Shown here: in pieces, positions 11,249 to 20,542 of the stretch
Layout of the letters: the number at the start of each line of letters is the position of its first letter
Numbering within the stretch: the stretch's first letter is position 1
From: Bisporella sp. PMI_857
Taxonomy: Eukaryota; Ascomycota; Leotiomycetes; Helotiales; Helotiaceae
Reading direction: 5' to 3'
Assembly: GCA_021307315.1 (NCBI GenBank)
Contig: JAJSPD010000107.1
Location: 1 to 64,000 of the forward strand
Length of the DNA: 64,000 nucleotides
Notes under the pieces: generated by a model
What the model saw: the letters and a program-made list of their open reading frames with translations, nothing else
Database searches by the model: none
Told to the model about the DNA's origin: nothing
Translations under genes and position numbers: made by a program

Positions 11249-11417
11249 TGAGGTAAGCATATTATGTATTTGTGGGCACGTGGCAAATAGCCGACGCGTC
11301 ACGTGTCAAAGGCACGTGATAGCACAGGACATCGGAGGCGGCTGAAGAGTATCACGTGGCACGAATCCCGAGGACGGGATTCCTCAAGGGGGGTGCCCTG
11401 TCAGGTTCCGTACTGGT

Positions 11418-11990
11418 ATACAGTGAGGGTCAATAAGTTTCCGGTAAATCCCCACTTTAAAACGCGAGAACGCGAACACGCTTTTTATCTTCCTTTACAA
11501 CCATATAACCATGCCACCTCAACGTCATTTTTTAGGTGCTATTTCTGGGAATCGACTTCTTAATTATGAATTGAGTCCTTATGAAAGAGGAAAGATTATC
11601 CCTTTAACCGCCAATGTCGTTCAACCCCTGTAGGTTAGTCATCACATATGGCCAATTAAATGGCTTGGATTTATCTGAAAACTTCAATTTCAACCCTTAT
11701 GAACCGATTATGGAGCTATATCCTTATAAATACTGCATAAAACAGTCAATAGTATTGCAAAAGAAGACTTGACATACTTTACAACCTTATCGGGTACGCT
11801 GGATAGCATTGTGCACGTGACTAAATTGCATGGGTTGAACGACATTGGCGGTTAAGGGGATAGGGGGCCATATTTTGGGCTTTAGCCCTACCGCAATTGC
11901 TATTGGTCTAAACCAGCCCCGCGAAACCGTGTTCAGTACAATACAAGCCGACACTTTACGCTGCGAAGAAGAAACTAAAGTACGAGCTGG
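11418..11990 (+). pseudogene. Tc1-type transposase N-terminus, interrupted by a MITE
   Basis: The N-terminal helix-turn-helix region of a Tc1/mariner transposase starts at ATG 11511 (MPPQRHFLGAISGNRLL), continues into LSPYERGKII, and is interrupted at 11599. The same frame resumes after 11860 with GGHILGFSPTAIAIGLNQP, the expected continuation, and runs to about 11988. The DDE catalytic part is absent. The bases at 11418 (TA, then CAGTGAGGGTCAATAAG) look like a Tc1 terminal repeat. A 20-bp sequence, TGTCAGGTTCCGTACTGGTA, flanks the fragment on both sides (11398 and 11990). This is a dead fragment. Confidence 0.7.
11599..11860. mobile_element. MITE inside the Tc1 transposase
   Basis: Inverted repeats of about 29 bp with one mismatch (TCCCTTTAACCGCCAATGTC at the left, its complement at the right) bound a 262-bp AT-rich segment with no ORF. 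The ends abut TA on both sides, but the termini also read TATCCC/GGGATA, so element and duplication overlap. Taking AT as the duplicated dinucleotide restores the transposase frame; taking TA does not. Probably a Tc1/pogo-superfamily MITE. Confidence 0.75.
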
Positions 11991-12014
11991 TGTCAGGTTC
12001 CGTACTGGTATATG

Positions 12015-12245
12015 TAGTAGGATAAGCTTTTACTCCGGTGAAGGACGGATTGCTTGGCTGGACCGCCTAGCTGAAAAGTATGTAAGCTCAAGGACAGAAT
12101 CAGACTTTGAATGTCTTGAGCAGCTGAAGCAGATGAGCGCGCAGAACAGAATCGAAGACGTGCAGAGGAAGCCGATGAGCGCGTAGAACAGGAACGAAGA
12201 CGTGCGGAGGACGAGCAGCGCAATCGATAAGAAGCCGAAGACGTA
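12015..12245 (+). pseudogene. Coiled-coil gene fragment with RRRAEE-type repeats
   Basis: A short run encodes heptad-like Glu/Arg repeats (RRRAEEADERVEQERRRAED) that end in a TAA. The DNA shows a matching internal duplication (GAACAGAATCGAAGACGTGC and a close second copy). Fungi have a family of large uncharacterised proteins with such charged coiled coils. Only this piece is present and the upstream frame is broken. The assignment is tentative. Confidence 0.3.
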
Positions 12246-12249
12246 CAGT

Positions 12250-13432
12250 CGAAACTGGTTATATGAAAACTCCTTATATGAAAAACCTCTAGATATGGGA
12301 ATGAAGGCCTGGAACAGTCGATTTTATAGTGGGTAGATGGGAAAACCTCTTTAAATGCATATGGGAATGAGATACAAGCTTTTTTTGGTGCATTCCCATA
12401 TAAGAATGTGGTGGGGCTTAAGTTCCTGTTCCCAGATTTTAACTAGGTAACGGGTATGATAGGGGAGCGGCTTTTGCACTTTATTTAGCAGCGCTGGATA
12501 TCAGCAACAAAATCAGATATAAGTTATATTGCATTTGAAGATATGGATATACGTCGTAAGGAGCTTATAAGTGGCCTTGAATCCGAAATGTTTATGAAGC
12601 AGGGTGGGCCCTTTAATACAGAACGTCGAGGCTGCAGGGAAGCGCAGGTTGTGAAATGAAATGGAGACGGGAAGAAGCGCAGATGCATATTAATCGAGTA
12701 ACCAAATGCATTTAGGCGTACATCATTTCAGGTCTCACAAGAATGCTAAATGACGTAGCGACAGGGACAACCGTGACGTCAGGTCTCCTGCCATGCACTA
12801 CCCCGCCAACCTCGGTCCCGTAAAGTATTATGCGCAGGGGCCCGTGCGGCTTCAACTCTTTCGTCATACCAGACAGGGGTCACAGCTCTATCCCATGATT
12901 ATCCCCTCCATTGATCTCTGTCTCAAAATATTCATTTGATTAACGCAACACACATATTCTAACTGCGCATTCATCGAACCGTTAAACGCAAAGTAGCACC
13001 TGTGTTCCTTGCCGACTATCTGCCATAGCAACCGCAGACCACTCGCTAAGAGGTACTATTCATGCTGAATTTGTCTCACTCTATGTGATCAGGCAAATTA
13101 CCCAGCAGGAGCTGGACGACCAATTGTACAACAGCAAAGCATAATCTCAACTTCCAACTTAACAATCGAGAAACAACACTTTATACCAAGAGAAAACACT
13201 TGAGTTGCTTCGTCTCAGAGCAATCTTAGCAGCAATTGTATTTCACGCTTCTTTGTGAGAGAGAAAGAACGGATGCTAACTTTCTGTTGTTAGGTGTTGG
13301 GTCTTAAATGTCTTTCAAGCTTGTCTGTCGCCAGCACTTGGATAAGTGAGAGCTCAAACATCGAAAATATACTCTTCCTTTTATCCACCTACAACATAAT
13401 TGCGCATTGCATAACACGCAAAGACCCATATA
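12250..13432. other. Intergenic region and likely bZIP promoter/5' UTR
   Basis: No supported gene is seen here. There is a weak inverted pair, CATATGGGAATG and CATTCCCATATAAG, near 12360-12405. The last several hundred bases are CA-rich and lead into the bZIP start codon, as expected of a fungal promoter and leader. Confidence 0.5.
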
Positions 13433-14413
13433 ATGGAATACCAGCCTGCAATAAACATAGAGTTAGACTTTCTTAGCTTCGGTGACGACGCAAGCATGGA
13501 CACTGATGCAGGAACTCCTGACATGGCATCGCTTAACGAACAGACCACGACCTTCCAGGATCCGAATGCCGCCCTGAGCAACATGTTCAAGACTGGTCTG
13601 ACGCCATTAGGCTTTACAGATGAAATTCCAAACATAATGCCACGATATAACTCATGGGAAGACCTAGGATCCCTGAAGGAGCCACATGGCTACTTGCCAA
13701 AGATCTCACAGCCAGAACACCAAACAGCCATTGCTCCTAGTATTGTTGAGCCTTCGGGAATTATCGACCAGGTTACACCGCCAACGGTCTCTGAAGCACC
13801 AGAATTGTTGGCGAAGCCAAAGAGAGGCCGGCCACGGAAAAGCAGGGCCAAGAAACAGCTTTCCGCGCAACAGGAGCATGAAAAGCGCCAGAAATTTCTA
13901 GAGCGTAATCGTCAGGCTGCTACCAAGTGTCGAGAGCGGAGGAAAAACTGGATTTCCAAGCTGAACGAAAAAGTGAAACAAGAGCAAGCAAAGAATGCGA
14001 AGCTAAAGGCAGAATATGATATTCTTAGCCAGGAACCACACAAACTCTTACACATACTCCACCAACATGCCGAAGGTGGGTGCGACAAGAACGAACTTCA
14101 AGCTTTTTTGAGGTCAGAATCGATTCTAGGTCTAGCTAGCTTGAAAGTCTCAGGACAATTGGTGCGTAGGTTTTCTGACGCTTCAAAGTCGAGCGGGGAC
14201 CATAAGTCGGTCCAGAACTCACTAACCACGACCCATAAGCTAGGCGAGATGTCGCGCCAGAATTCACAGTGTAGCGACGCAAAAGACTCAACGATTACCA
14301 ATATAGGATTACCAGTCTGGCGAACTGGGGAAGTTGCCAATGAAGGATTTGCGGATGATGGTAATATGGTAATGCACCAGCTCACCATCAATAACCACCG
14401 TTGTCAAATATAA
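13433..14413 (+). CDS. bZIP transcription factor with AT-hook-like motif
   Basis: This is a predicted nuclear DNA-binding regulator of 326 residues, intronless and intact. Residues 130-136 (KRGRPRK) form an AT-hook-like basic motif. The basic region, 151-173, contains the bZIP signature ERNRQAATKCRERRK (N-x7-R spacing) and is followed by KNWISKLNEKVKQEQAKN with a leucine/hydrophobic heptad to about residue 205. The basic region resembles the ATF/CREB (Atf1-like) class. The N-terminal 120 residues are acidic and polar, like an activation region. The protein lacks the long N-terminal domains usual in Atf1 orthologues. The surrounding genes give no functional clue. Family assignment is firm, targets unknown. 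Confidence 0.9.
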   Translation: MEYQPAINIELDFLSFGDDASMDTDAGTPDMASLNEQTTTFQDPNAALSNMFKTGLTPLGFTDEIPNIMPRYNSWEDLGSLKEPHGYLPKISQPEHQTAIAPSIVEPSGIIDQVTPPTVSEAPELLAKPKRGRPRKSRAKKQLSAQQEHEKRQKFLERNRQAATKCRERRKNWISKLNEKVKQEQAKNAKLKAEYDILSQEPHKLLHILHQHAEGGCDKNELQAFLRSESILGLASLKVSGQLVRRFSDASKSSGDHKSVQNSLTTTHKLGEMSRQNSQCSDAKDSTITNIGLPVWRTGEVANEGFADDGNMVMHQLTINNHRCQI

Positions 14414-14556
14414 AAGCACCAATCCAATAAACCAGGTCTGGAATTTACGATTTGAGTTGCCCTGTTCTCGAATCTTCGAAACACCAACAATCTATTTTTA
14501 GATAGCGGCAAAGCATTTTGCACAATGTTGTCCTTTTCACGATGGATGACTCCAAT

Positions 14557-14715
14557 AACCAACATGCCGTTTATTATGTCCTCAAAGGTAACCTCCTCTA
14601 TGTCCGACCCCCATGTGTGTGAAAGAATAGCATATTCGGGAATGCCATCACTCTTTAGGTTCTCGGTCAGGCTCAACTGGCCTGTGCTGTTGCGATACAG
14701 AGGATCAATGGATTC
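14557..14715 (-). pseudogene. HET-domain gene fragment (5' part)
   Basis: The start of a heterokaryon-incompatibility gene is recognisable: NSTGQLSLTENL, then the first HET motif YAILSHTWGSDIEEVTFEDI. Homology stops after about 40 codons and the remaining HET motifs are absent. The downstream 14430-14520 DNA resembles a second, diverged stretch at 14795-14885. The fragment is not functional. Confidence 0.65.
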
Positions 14716-15288
14716 GTGAGCCCATGCTCAACAGCACGGGCTTCCGAAAGCGAGCGCTTAAAAACCGCCTTTTTCATTTTCAACAATATCGATCCGGAAT
14801 TTCAGACCTGAGTTATATGTTGCGAGTTACTGGAATAATAAACATTCTATTTATAGCTAGGGCAAAGCGTCTCTAAGCTGAAGAACGATGCTTGACATTG
14901 CTCTATTTTTAGAAATAGTAACCCAGCTTTTTAAGAACAAAGATCTTAAATCATGAAGTTCATTTTTAAAAATTGGGCTAGTATTTGCGGTACCACCTAC
15001 CAGTTACTCACTTGGAAGCTTTCCGATGGACCTTTGGATGGTATAACAGGGAGGTGCCAAATAATAGGCTGCTGTATTGGAAAGCGTTCAACACTTGCTG
15101 TAGCTAGAGAGAATAGGCTCAAAGTCGTCTCACTACTGCTAGCTAGCACCATAATTGTGAAGTCAGTCTATGAATTACAGTCCTGTATTTCAACACAGAC
15201 ATGACGATCATAGAATTTCTAGGCAGTCCTAGGTGGAACGTATGCCGTATTAGTGCAGCCCTGATTTCCCTGCTCTCATCTAGTTTAA

Positions 15289-15901
15289 TCAATGCATGGC
15301 CGAGTTCTTCCCACTTCTTCCAGCTACCTGCCCCGCCGTCGTGACCTTTGACGCTGACATCAAGTTGGCAATGTATTTTTGGAGAAACTTATTATTGCTA
15401 TCCAGCTTGTCATGTCCCTCCTTGACTGCCTCAAGTCGGTCGAATATCTTAAGGAGGGATTCTTGCAGATTTTCCGCGTGTCTGTCGTAGAGTTCTTTGT
15501 GAGCGGAGCTGCATTATCGAATATGTTGAAATAGTAGTTATCATACGCAGAGCTGGGAAATAAGGGTGAACCGACTGTGACAATTTCTCTTTTGTGTCCT
15601 GGCCCATCTTCTCTAGATCCTCACTATTCCGACGTGGACTCATTGTTCTGGCATCGTCAGGATCGAAAGTCTCTTCACCTTCTTGGATTTTGACGTTAGG
15701 GTCGTCGCGATGGATAAGGATTGTGCCGCTCCATTTGCGTGTGCCAAGTTTAGGTCTGAAGCGGTGTCTTAAGTCGGAACTGTTCGGATCTATGCGTGTT
15801 GAGGAAAAGCAGGAGCTTGTAGTCGTGTTGGTCATGGGCTGTTGCTGTATTTGTAGGCTTATAGAGGCGGGTGTGAGATCGTTGTACGAGTCGGACATCA
15901 C
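15289..15901 (-). CDS. SCOC-like short coiled-coil protein
   Basis: This is predicted to be a small coiled-coil protein of the SCOC family, known in animals as Golgi-associated Arl effectors. Exon 1 is 15582-15901. A 73-nt intron, 15509-15581, joins exon 2, 15289-15508, giving about 179 residues. The intron has an unusual donor, GTCACA, and acceptor TGCAG; this junction is the only one tried that restores the family frame. Exon 1 is Ser/Thr-rich with DPDDARTMSPRRNSEDLEKM. Exon 2 carries the diagnostic coiled coil ESLLKIFDRLEAVKEGHDKL followed by LDSNNKFLQKYIANLMSASK, and ends in a basic tail. Without splicing the exon 1 frame stops at about 15449. Two unrecognised minus-strand frames lie upstream (15962-16746). 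Confidence 0.65.
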
Positions 15902-16657
15902 CGTTTCGATGCTTTGAAGCGGAGGATGGAATGAGATGAGTTTCCCGAATGGGGGCTGGATTTATTTTAAGCTTGATACTTTAAGAGAACTTTGTTGTGG
16001 TAGAGGTTGGAGTGGTTTTTGCGCTTCTTCCGGCCATTGACTTGTGGAAAGCCAGGAGTAGTAGTTGAATGGAGGGTTGGTTGACGGAATGTGCCGGGTT
16101 TCAACCTCTAAAACAGGCCATTTGTCGATCTTTACTTTCATAACAGGTTCGATCGAGACTTGGCGGCATCGGATTATTAAATTATAGGATGGGGTTCCAC
16201 TTCGACTGACCGAGCCCCAATTATTCGATGAATACCCTGGAGCGCTAAAACAGGCTGATAAGCGATTGATCTTGGTTGTGTGGGAGATACTAGGAATTTC
16301 ATTACTCTGTAGGTGGTTAATGTTATCTTGAGGTTGCGCCGTTACAGTTTCATTATCCAACCCGAGAAATTATCGAAGCAGGTGAGAGAAGTTTCCAACA
16401 CGTACTTACGAAGGCCCTGTTGGGAAATGGCTTGAAGTGCAAAGCTAGGGGATGGAGAATCGTCACTGTATTCGTCCTGACTAGTAATAAGACTGGCTCG
16501 CCAGCACCCAAAAGCCTTAATCCAGGGACCTTGCACTAACCCCGCATTATCCTTGCCAGTACCTATGTCATAGCACATGAGTGGATCAAATGCAATGACG
16601 TAGTACGGTGCGGCAATATCAGAATTATACTTTCTTCGGGTAGAAGCGAGGGACAAC

Positions 16658-16740
16658 CTATAGCACTTTGGTATAGGCATAGGCAAGGCAATGCTGCAAA
16701 ATCTTGGTTTAGGCAAGGCAAGGCAAATATAATTATATGG
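16658..16740. repeat. GGCAAGGC-type repeat block
   Basis: The block contains several short motifs, GGCATAGGCAAGGCAATG and GGTTTAGGCAAGGCAAGGC. The same motif family recurs at 18895-19050 and 33683-33850, where it sits in the arms of small TIR elements. It is probably the end of the same kind of element. Confidence 0.5.
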
Positions 16741-17085
16741 CGTCAAAAATCCAACTTCCCAATTAGGAAAACGTGAAACTATTCAGAAATGACTGCACAA
16801 CCTCAAATTCACTTCCATCATCTACCCTTTGAATTTCAGTTCCCGATTAGGAAATAGCGAAGTTATTCAGAACTTCCATCCTCACTCCCATCATCAAAGA
16901 TGTAGATCTCTTCAGGGGTAACCCAGTTGCCTTTGCCCTTCCATTTACCTTCTCTCTTGCGGTCTACAATCAACCACATCCTCAAGCATTGAGTTGCCTC
17001 AATAATGTCAGATTTCAATCGATTTCTCTGCCCTGTAATCATTAACTTGGCCTGAGAAAAGACTCTTTCACACTCGCTCGACATA

Positions 17086-17844
17086 CCGTATAATCTGGTG
17101 TATAGGACTATGGTCTTATAGCCCGTTCTACGTTGTGAGGATATGATTGGACCTGGTCTTGTACGTAAGCCTGGTCTAATAAAACTAAGTAGGGCACTTA
17201 TTTACTCCTTTTTTTTAATACTATTTATACTTTCTTATATTGTAATCCGCCTGAATCTATAGATCTACGCATTTAAAATGCTTCCGATTGTCACGGTTAT
17301 CACGTGACCAGCTCGCGTGTGTGTAAGGTGCTGGAGTAGTGTGGCACAAATCAACTCATATTGAACAAAGACTAATCTCTACCCTCTCTACTACGTCCCG
17401 AGTCCCCTACTTATACCCTCCGAACCCCTGGCGACTCCCTACGTGCCCATACATGCCAAGTCTCAGTGCCTTTACCGAGCCCCTTCATTGCCCCTCAGCA
17501 CGTGACATCCTGGCGCCTGACAGTGTGTTCTCTAATTGGGACTAGTAGCGCCTGGCCTAAAAGCCAGACTTAGTTGAAGAGTTTTTTCCAGAGCTTCACC
17601 TTTTTTCTTTAGTTTAGTATTTCGTATTGAAGCACTTACAACCCGCTTTCCCAGGCATATAAGACCGTGTTCGTGACATATTACTATTATTTCTATACTT
17701 AAAGTGCTGCTGAGGTAATGTAATTAAACTAGTAGACCATGGTCTTATATGAAAGTCGCCACCACGTAGGATAGATCAGGAGGTGGTCTTATAAGGTAGT
17801 ATGGTCTTGTACTAGGACCTGGTCTTGTACACCAGATTATACGG
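17086..17844. mobile_element. TIR element inserted in the hAT gene
   Basis: The termini CCGTATAATCTGGTGTA and TACACCAGATTATACGG are perfect inverted repeats flanked by TA on both sides (17084-17085 and 17845-17846). Subterminal GGTCTTATA/GGTCTTGTAC motifs recur near both ends. The element has no ORF. It splits the hAT codons for IPA and MSSE, so the insertion point is exact. The TA duplication suggests the Tc1/pogo superfamily. It carries the solo LTR at 17322-17522, and without it would be about 553 bp. Confidence 0.85.
17322..17522 (+). mobile_element. Solo LTR, family A copy 1
   Basis: It begins TGTAAGGTGCTGGAGTAG, ends GGCGCCTGACA, and is flanked by the 5-bp duplication GTGTG (17317-17321 and 17523-17527). 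A close copy in the same orientation lies at 26215-26404 with its own duplication. No internal retrotransposon sequence remains. Confidence 0.9.
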
Positions 17845-18894
17845 TAGCTGGGATTGAAGCCATATCAAGGCCCATTCTGGCAAGCCGGTATGTTGACTTC
17901 TGTTTTAACTGCTTCAACCAATACTTTGGAAGAGTCTCTCTCACCCCAAGCCTGAATGGCCTAGCGTTCAGCCATACTTCTAGCTCATCTTCCTCCACGT
18001 TCTCATAGAGCAGTGTCATATCACGTGCTCTCCCATACTCATCTGGAGAGTGGGCTCTGTCACTGCTCCCCTCAGGCTCAAAATTTCCTTCTAAGGGGAG
18101 ATATTTGTACTCATCCCACAGAGATTCTAAAGCTTGCTTGCCACTAGGCAACTAAGGTAGTACAGAAGTCTTACTTACCCCTAGTAACCCGAATGAGCTC
18201 CTCTGCTTGCTTCTTGTCCCAATACCAAACACTTCTTCTTGATCTCTTACTGCGATAAGGGTCATACTTGACAAAGTGTATGCCTTTAATCTTGACCCGG
18301 TTATCCGGAGGTATCGATGCATGAGCTAGATCATATTGGGCATCATCGATAGCTGCATAAAGAGCTTGGATTGGAGGTGCTTCGTCGCAAGGAGGGGTTA
18401 GACTATCGCCAGATTCTATAGTAGTCACATGACTGTCATATGAGGCATTGTCTGTCAGAAATAGGGTTTATCAGGCAAGAGGAATCAATTAGAGGATCTG
18501 TAAGGGTATCACGGTGATGGAAATACAGGCTTGTATGAGCGTTATTCATTCATGATGATATCTACAGTTCTGAGCTGTAAATGAGGGGAAGATGTTTCTA
18601 GCTCCTTGGCCTACTTACGTAAGCCGATTCCTGACATTGTCAACATTCATTAGATCAATAGAAGCCATCGTGGTAATATGGTGTCAATAAAAGTGATGAT
18701 TCTGAAGATTTAGGACCGGATTTTTTCTTACTTCACGACGCGTCCTTGATCCAGGTGGTTGTTTACAGTAGGTTTGACACCAAAAAATGCGTTGTCGGAT
18801 ACTCGACGCGTCTCACAAAGATCTTTGGCTGTGGTAACCGAGGGTTACACCCACCTCGAAGCTGACCAATCAGGGGTCCCCAAAAATACCCTAA

Positions 18895-19050
18895 TTTGTT
18901 GTGCCCTGCCCTGCCTATGCCTCTTATTGGTTTAGGCAAGGCAGATCGACGCTTCAAAATAGGCAAAGGCAAGGCAAATCTCAAAATGATTGGTTTAGGC
19001 AGAGGAAGGCGCGGGAAAGGCAAGGCTGGGCAGAGACTAGGCTGGGCAAT
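18895..19050. mobile_element. GGCAAGGC-type MITE in the pogo gene
   Basis: The left end GCCCTGCCCTGCCTATGCC and the right end GGGCAGAGACTAGGCTGGGC are imperfect inverted repeats with internal AGGCAAGGC motifs. It has no coding function. Related DNA is at 16658-16740 and 33683-33850. No clean target duplication was found. Confidence 0.5.
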
Positions 19051-19971
19051 TGAATACACCGTCTCTATCCACTCAACTTCATTCTTATCAATATATTGAT
19101 CTGCTAACTCTTCAATTCGTGCTTTCAAGGACTTATTGATCGCTGTATCGCAGACTTGAATAAATCCTGTAGTATTACCGCCAGGAATAAATGATGTAGT
19201 ACATCTAATAGATCTGAAGCTATTGATGACTTCTTTCGTTTTTTGACCGGCAAATACGTCAAGGGAGAGGAATCGAGGAGGTCGTTGTATTGAATTTCGT
19301 GGAAAGCAAGGGTAGTTTGTTGAAGGAGTGTAAAGTTGCTTGATCCATTCTATCATAAGATCAGCATTAGACCAAGCTTTTGGATTGAACATCACTTCGA
19401 CTCTTGAATCGTATAGCTTGTATTCCTTCCGTAAATTGCTTGACTTTGGCTTCTGTCTATGATCTTGATTCTTGCCATGAAAGATCAACAAGGGCTTGCA
19501 TCGTCGGATACCATCTGCGTGAACCAAAATCTGAAGTGTTGCTTGCCGTCGATCCCATCCTGAGCCAGTTTGTTTGACAAATACTGTTTTTACACCCTTT
19601 GTATCATATGTTTTGTTGTCAAGGAACTCGAAGGATAGTGGCGTTTGATCCATATTAGCAATCTCTGAGAGCTCGAAGTTGAATTGAGCCATCGCACGAC
19701 GATTGAATTGCAGCCAGGAGACGATCTTATCCCTAAAATCTTCTGGGACTGTTTGAGCTTTCTTGGTAGGTTGACGTAGACTCAAGTTCTTTCTCTTTAA
19801 GAAGCCAGCTAGCCAGCCATCAGAAAAAGACATGCCAATAAAGACTTTCTTCCTCCCCTCAATTGCCACTTTATGTGGCCATAACTTCTCAAATTCAACC
19901 CTAGCATTTCGTCGAATCCAATTCTCCCCAACCTACTCGAGTGCGATTACTAAGCGTACTCACCCAAAATT

Positions 19972-20077
19972 TAGCATATAAGACCCCCTTTGGTATAAGA
20001 CCCCCCCTAGAGGAGGTTAAAATGCTCGCACGGGCCACAATGGGGGGTCTTATATGCCAAACTATACGGTAGTTGGG
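19972..20077. mobile_element. Small TIR element with TATAAGACCCCCC arms
   Basis: A MITE-like segment has arms AGCATATAAGACCCCCC and GGGGGGTCTTATATGCC. Its right end, AAACTATACGGTA, resembles the terminus of the 17086-17844 element (CCGTATAATCTGG). The left end is degenerate. It interrupts the N-terminal part of the pogo gene. Confidence 0.6.
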
Positions 20078-20542
20078 CTTCAATTGCCTTCCCGGTAACT
20101 TCGTCGTCGCTATCCTCCCAATCTCTTTCCTAATGAGAGACGTCGTATTTGGAAGCATAGCCCGTTTCTTTGGCTAATTATGTATTTGTCATGCATATAT
20201 ATGTAATATAAAGTTTCCAGATTGGATCCGCTTTTACATTTTTCAACAGCAGCCCGGATTTCGGGAGACGAGCTCGTGAACGGCCATAAGTTTGGTAATC
20301 CAAAAACTGAGCGGGCCCACTTTTGGGGCTAGGTCCGGCCATTCCTACAAATAGCTCTGTACCCCAACAAGTTCGTTGTGATACAGTAATGATATATATG
20401 AGTTCAGCCTATGATTAATATCATATATGATATTTACGTGCAAGAAAGAAGCTAAAGTCAAACAGTCAGCTACCACTAGGATTCCGAATACTTTTCTAAT
20501 AAGCGCTAGATATCTCAAGGAAAGCAGCAGGCGTCGTAGAAA

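Larger units (their letters stand above)
16863..18668 (-). pseudogene. hAT transposase remnant, internally deleted and interrupted
   Basis: The C-terminal dimerisation region of a hAT transposase is clear in two pieces: 17847-18151 (ALESLWDEYKYLPLEG ... ARMGLDMASIPA) and 16863-17083 (MSSECERVFSQAKLMITGQR, then LRMWL). They join in frame once the element at 17086-17844 and one TA are removed. Upstream, 18171-18428 encodes an N-terminal-like piece (HFVKYDPYRSKRSRRSVWYW), and 18617-18668 may be a first coding exon (MASIDLMNVDNVRNRL followed by GTAAGT). The catalytic core is missing, so this was already a deletion derivative before the later insertions. Confidence 0.75.
18763..20158 (-). pseudogene. 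pogo-type DDE_1 transposase, broken
   Basis: This encodes a cut-and-paste transposase of the pogo/Fot lineage. The main frame, 18763-19869, has a CENP-B-like DNA-binding segment (MSFSDGWLAGFLKRKNLSLR) and all three likely catalytic aspartates: ANMDQTPLSFEF, LSLDVFAGQKT and QVCDTAINK. The frame continues upstream past 19869 (WIRRNARVEFEKLWPHKVAI). The N-terminal piece, SLIRKEIGRIATTK, is at 20090-20150, separated by a small TIR element. The C-terminus is replaced after EWIETVYSIAQ by a GGCAAGGC-type insertion (18895-19050) encoding only low-complexity Pro/Leu. The catalytic core looks intact, but the gene is not. Confidence 0.8.

Noticed and set aside
18896..19099. Plus-strand ORF rich in Gly/Lys
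   Set aside because: It is the reverse reading of the GGCAAGGC repeat inserted in the pogo gene.
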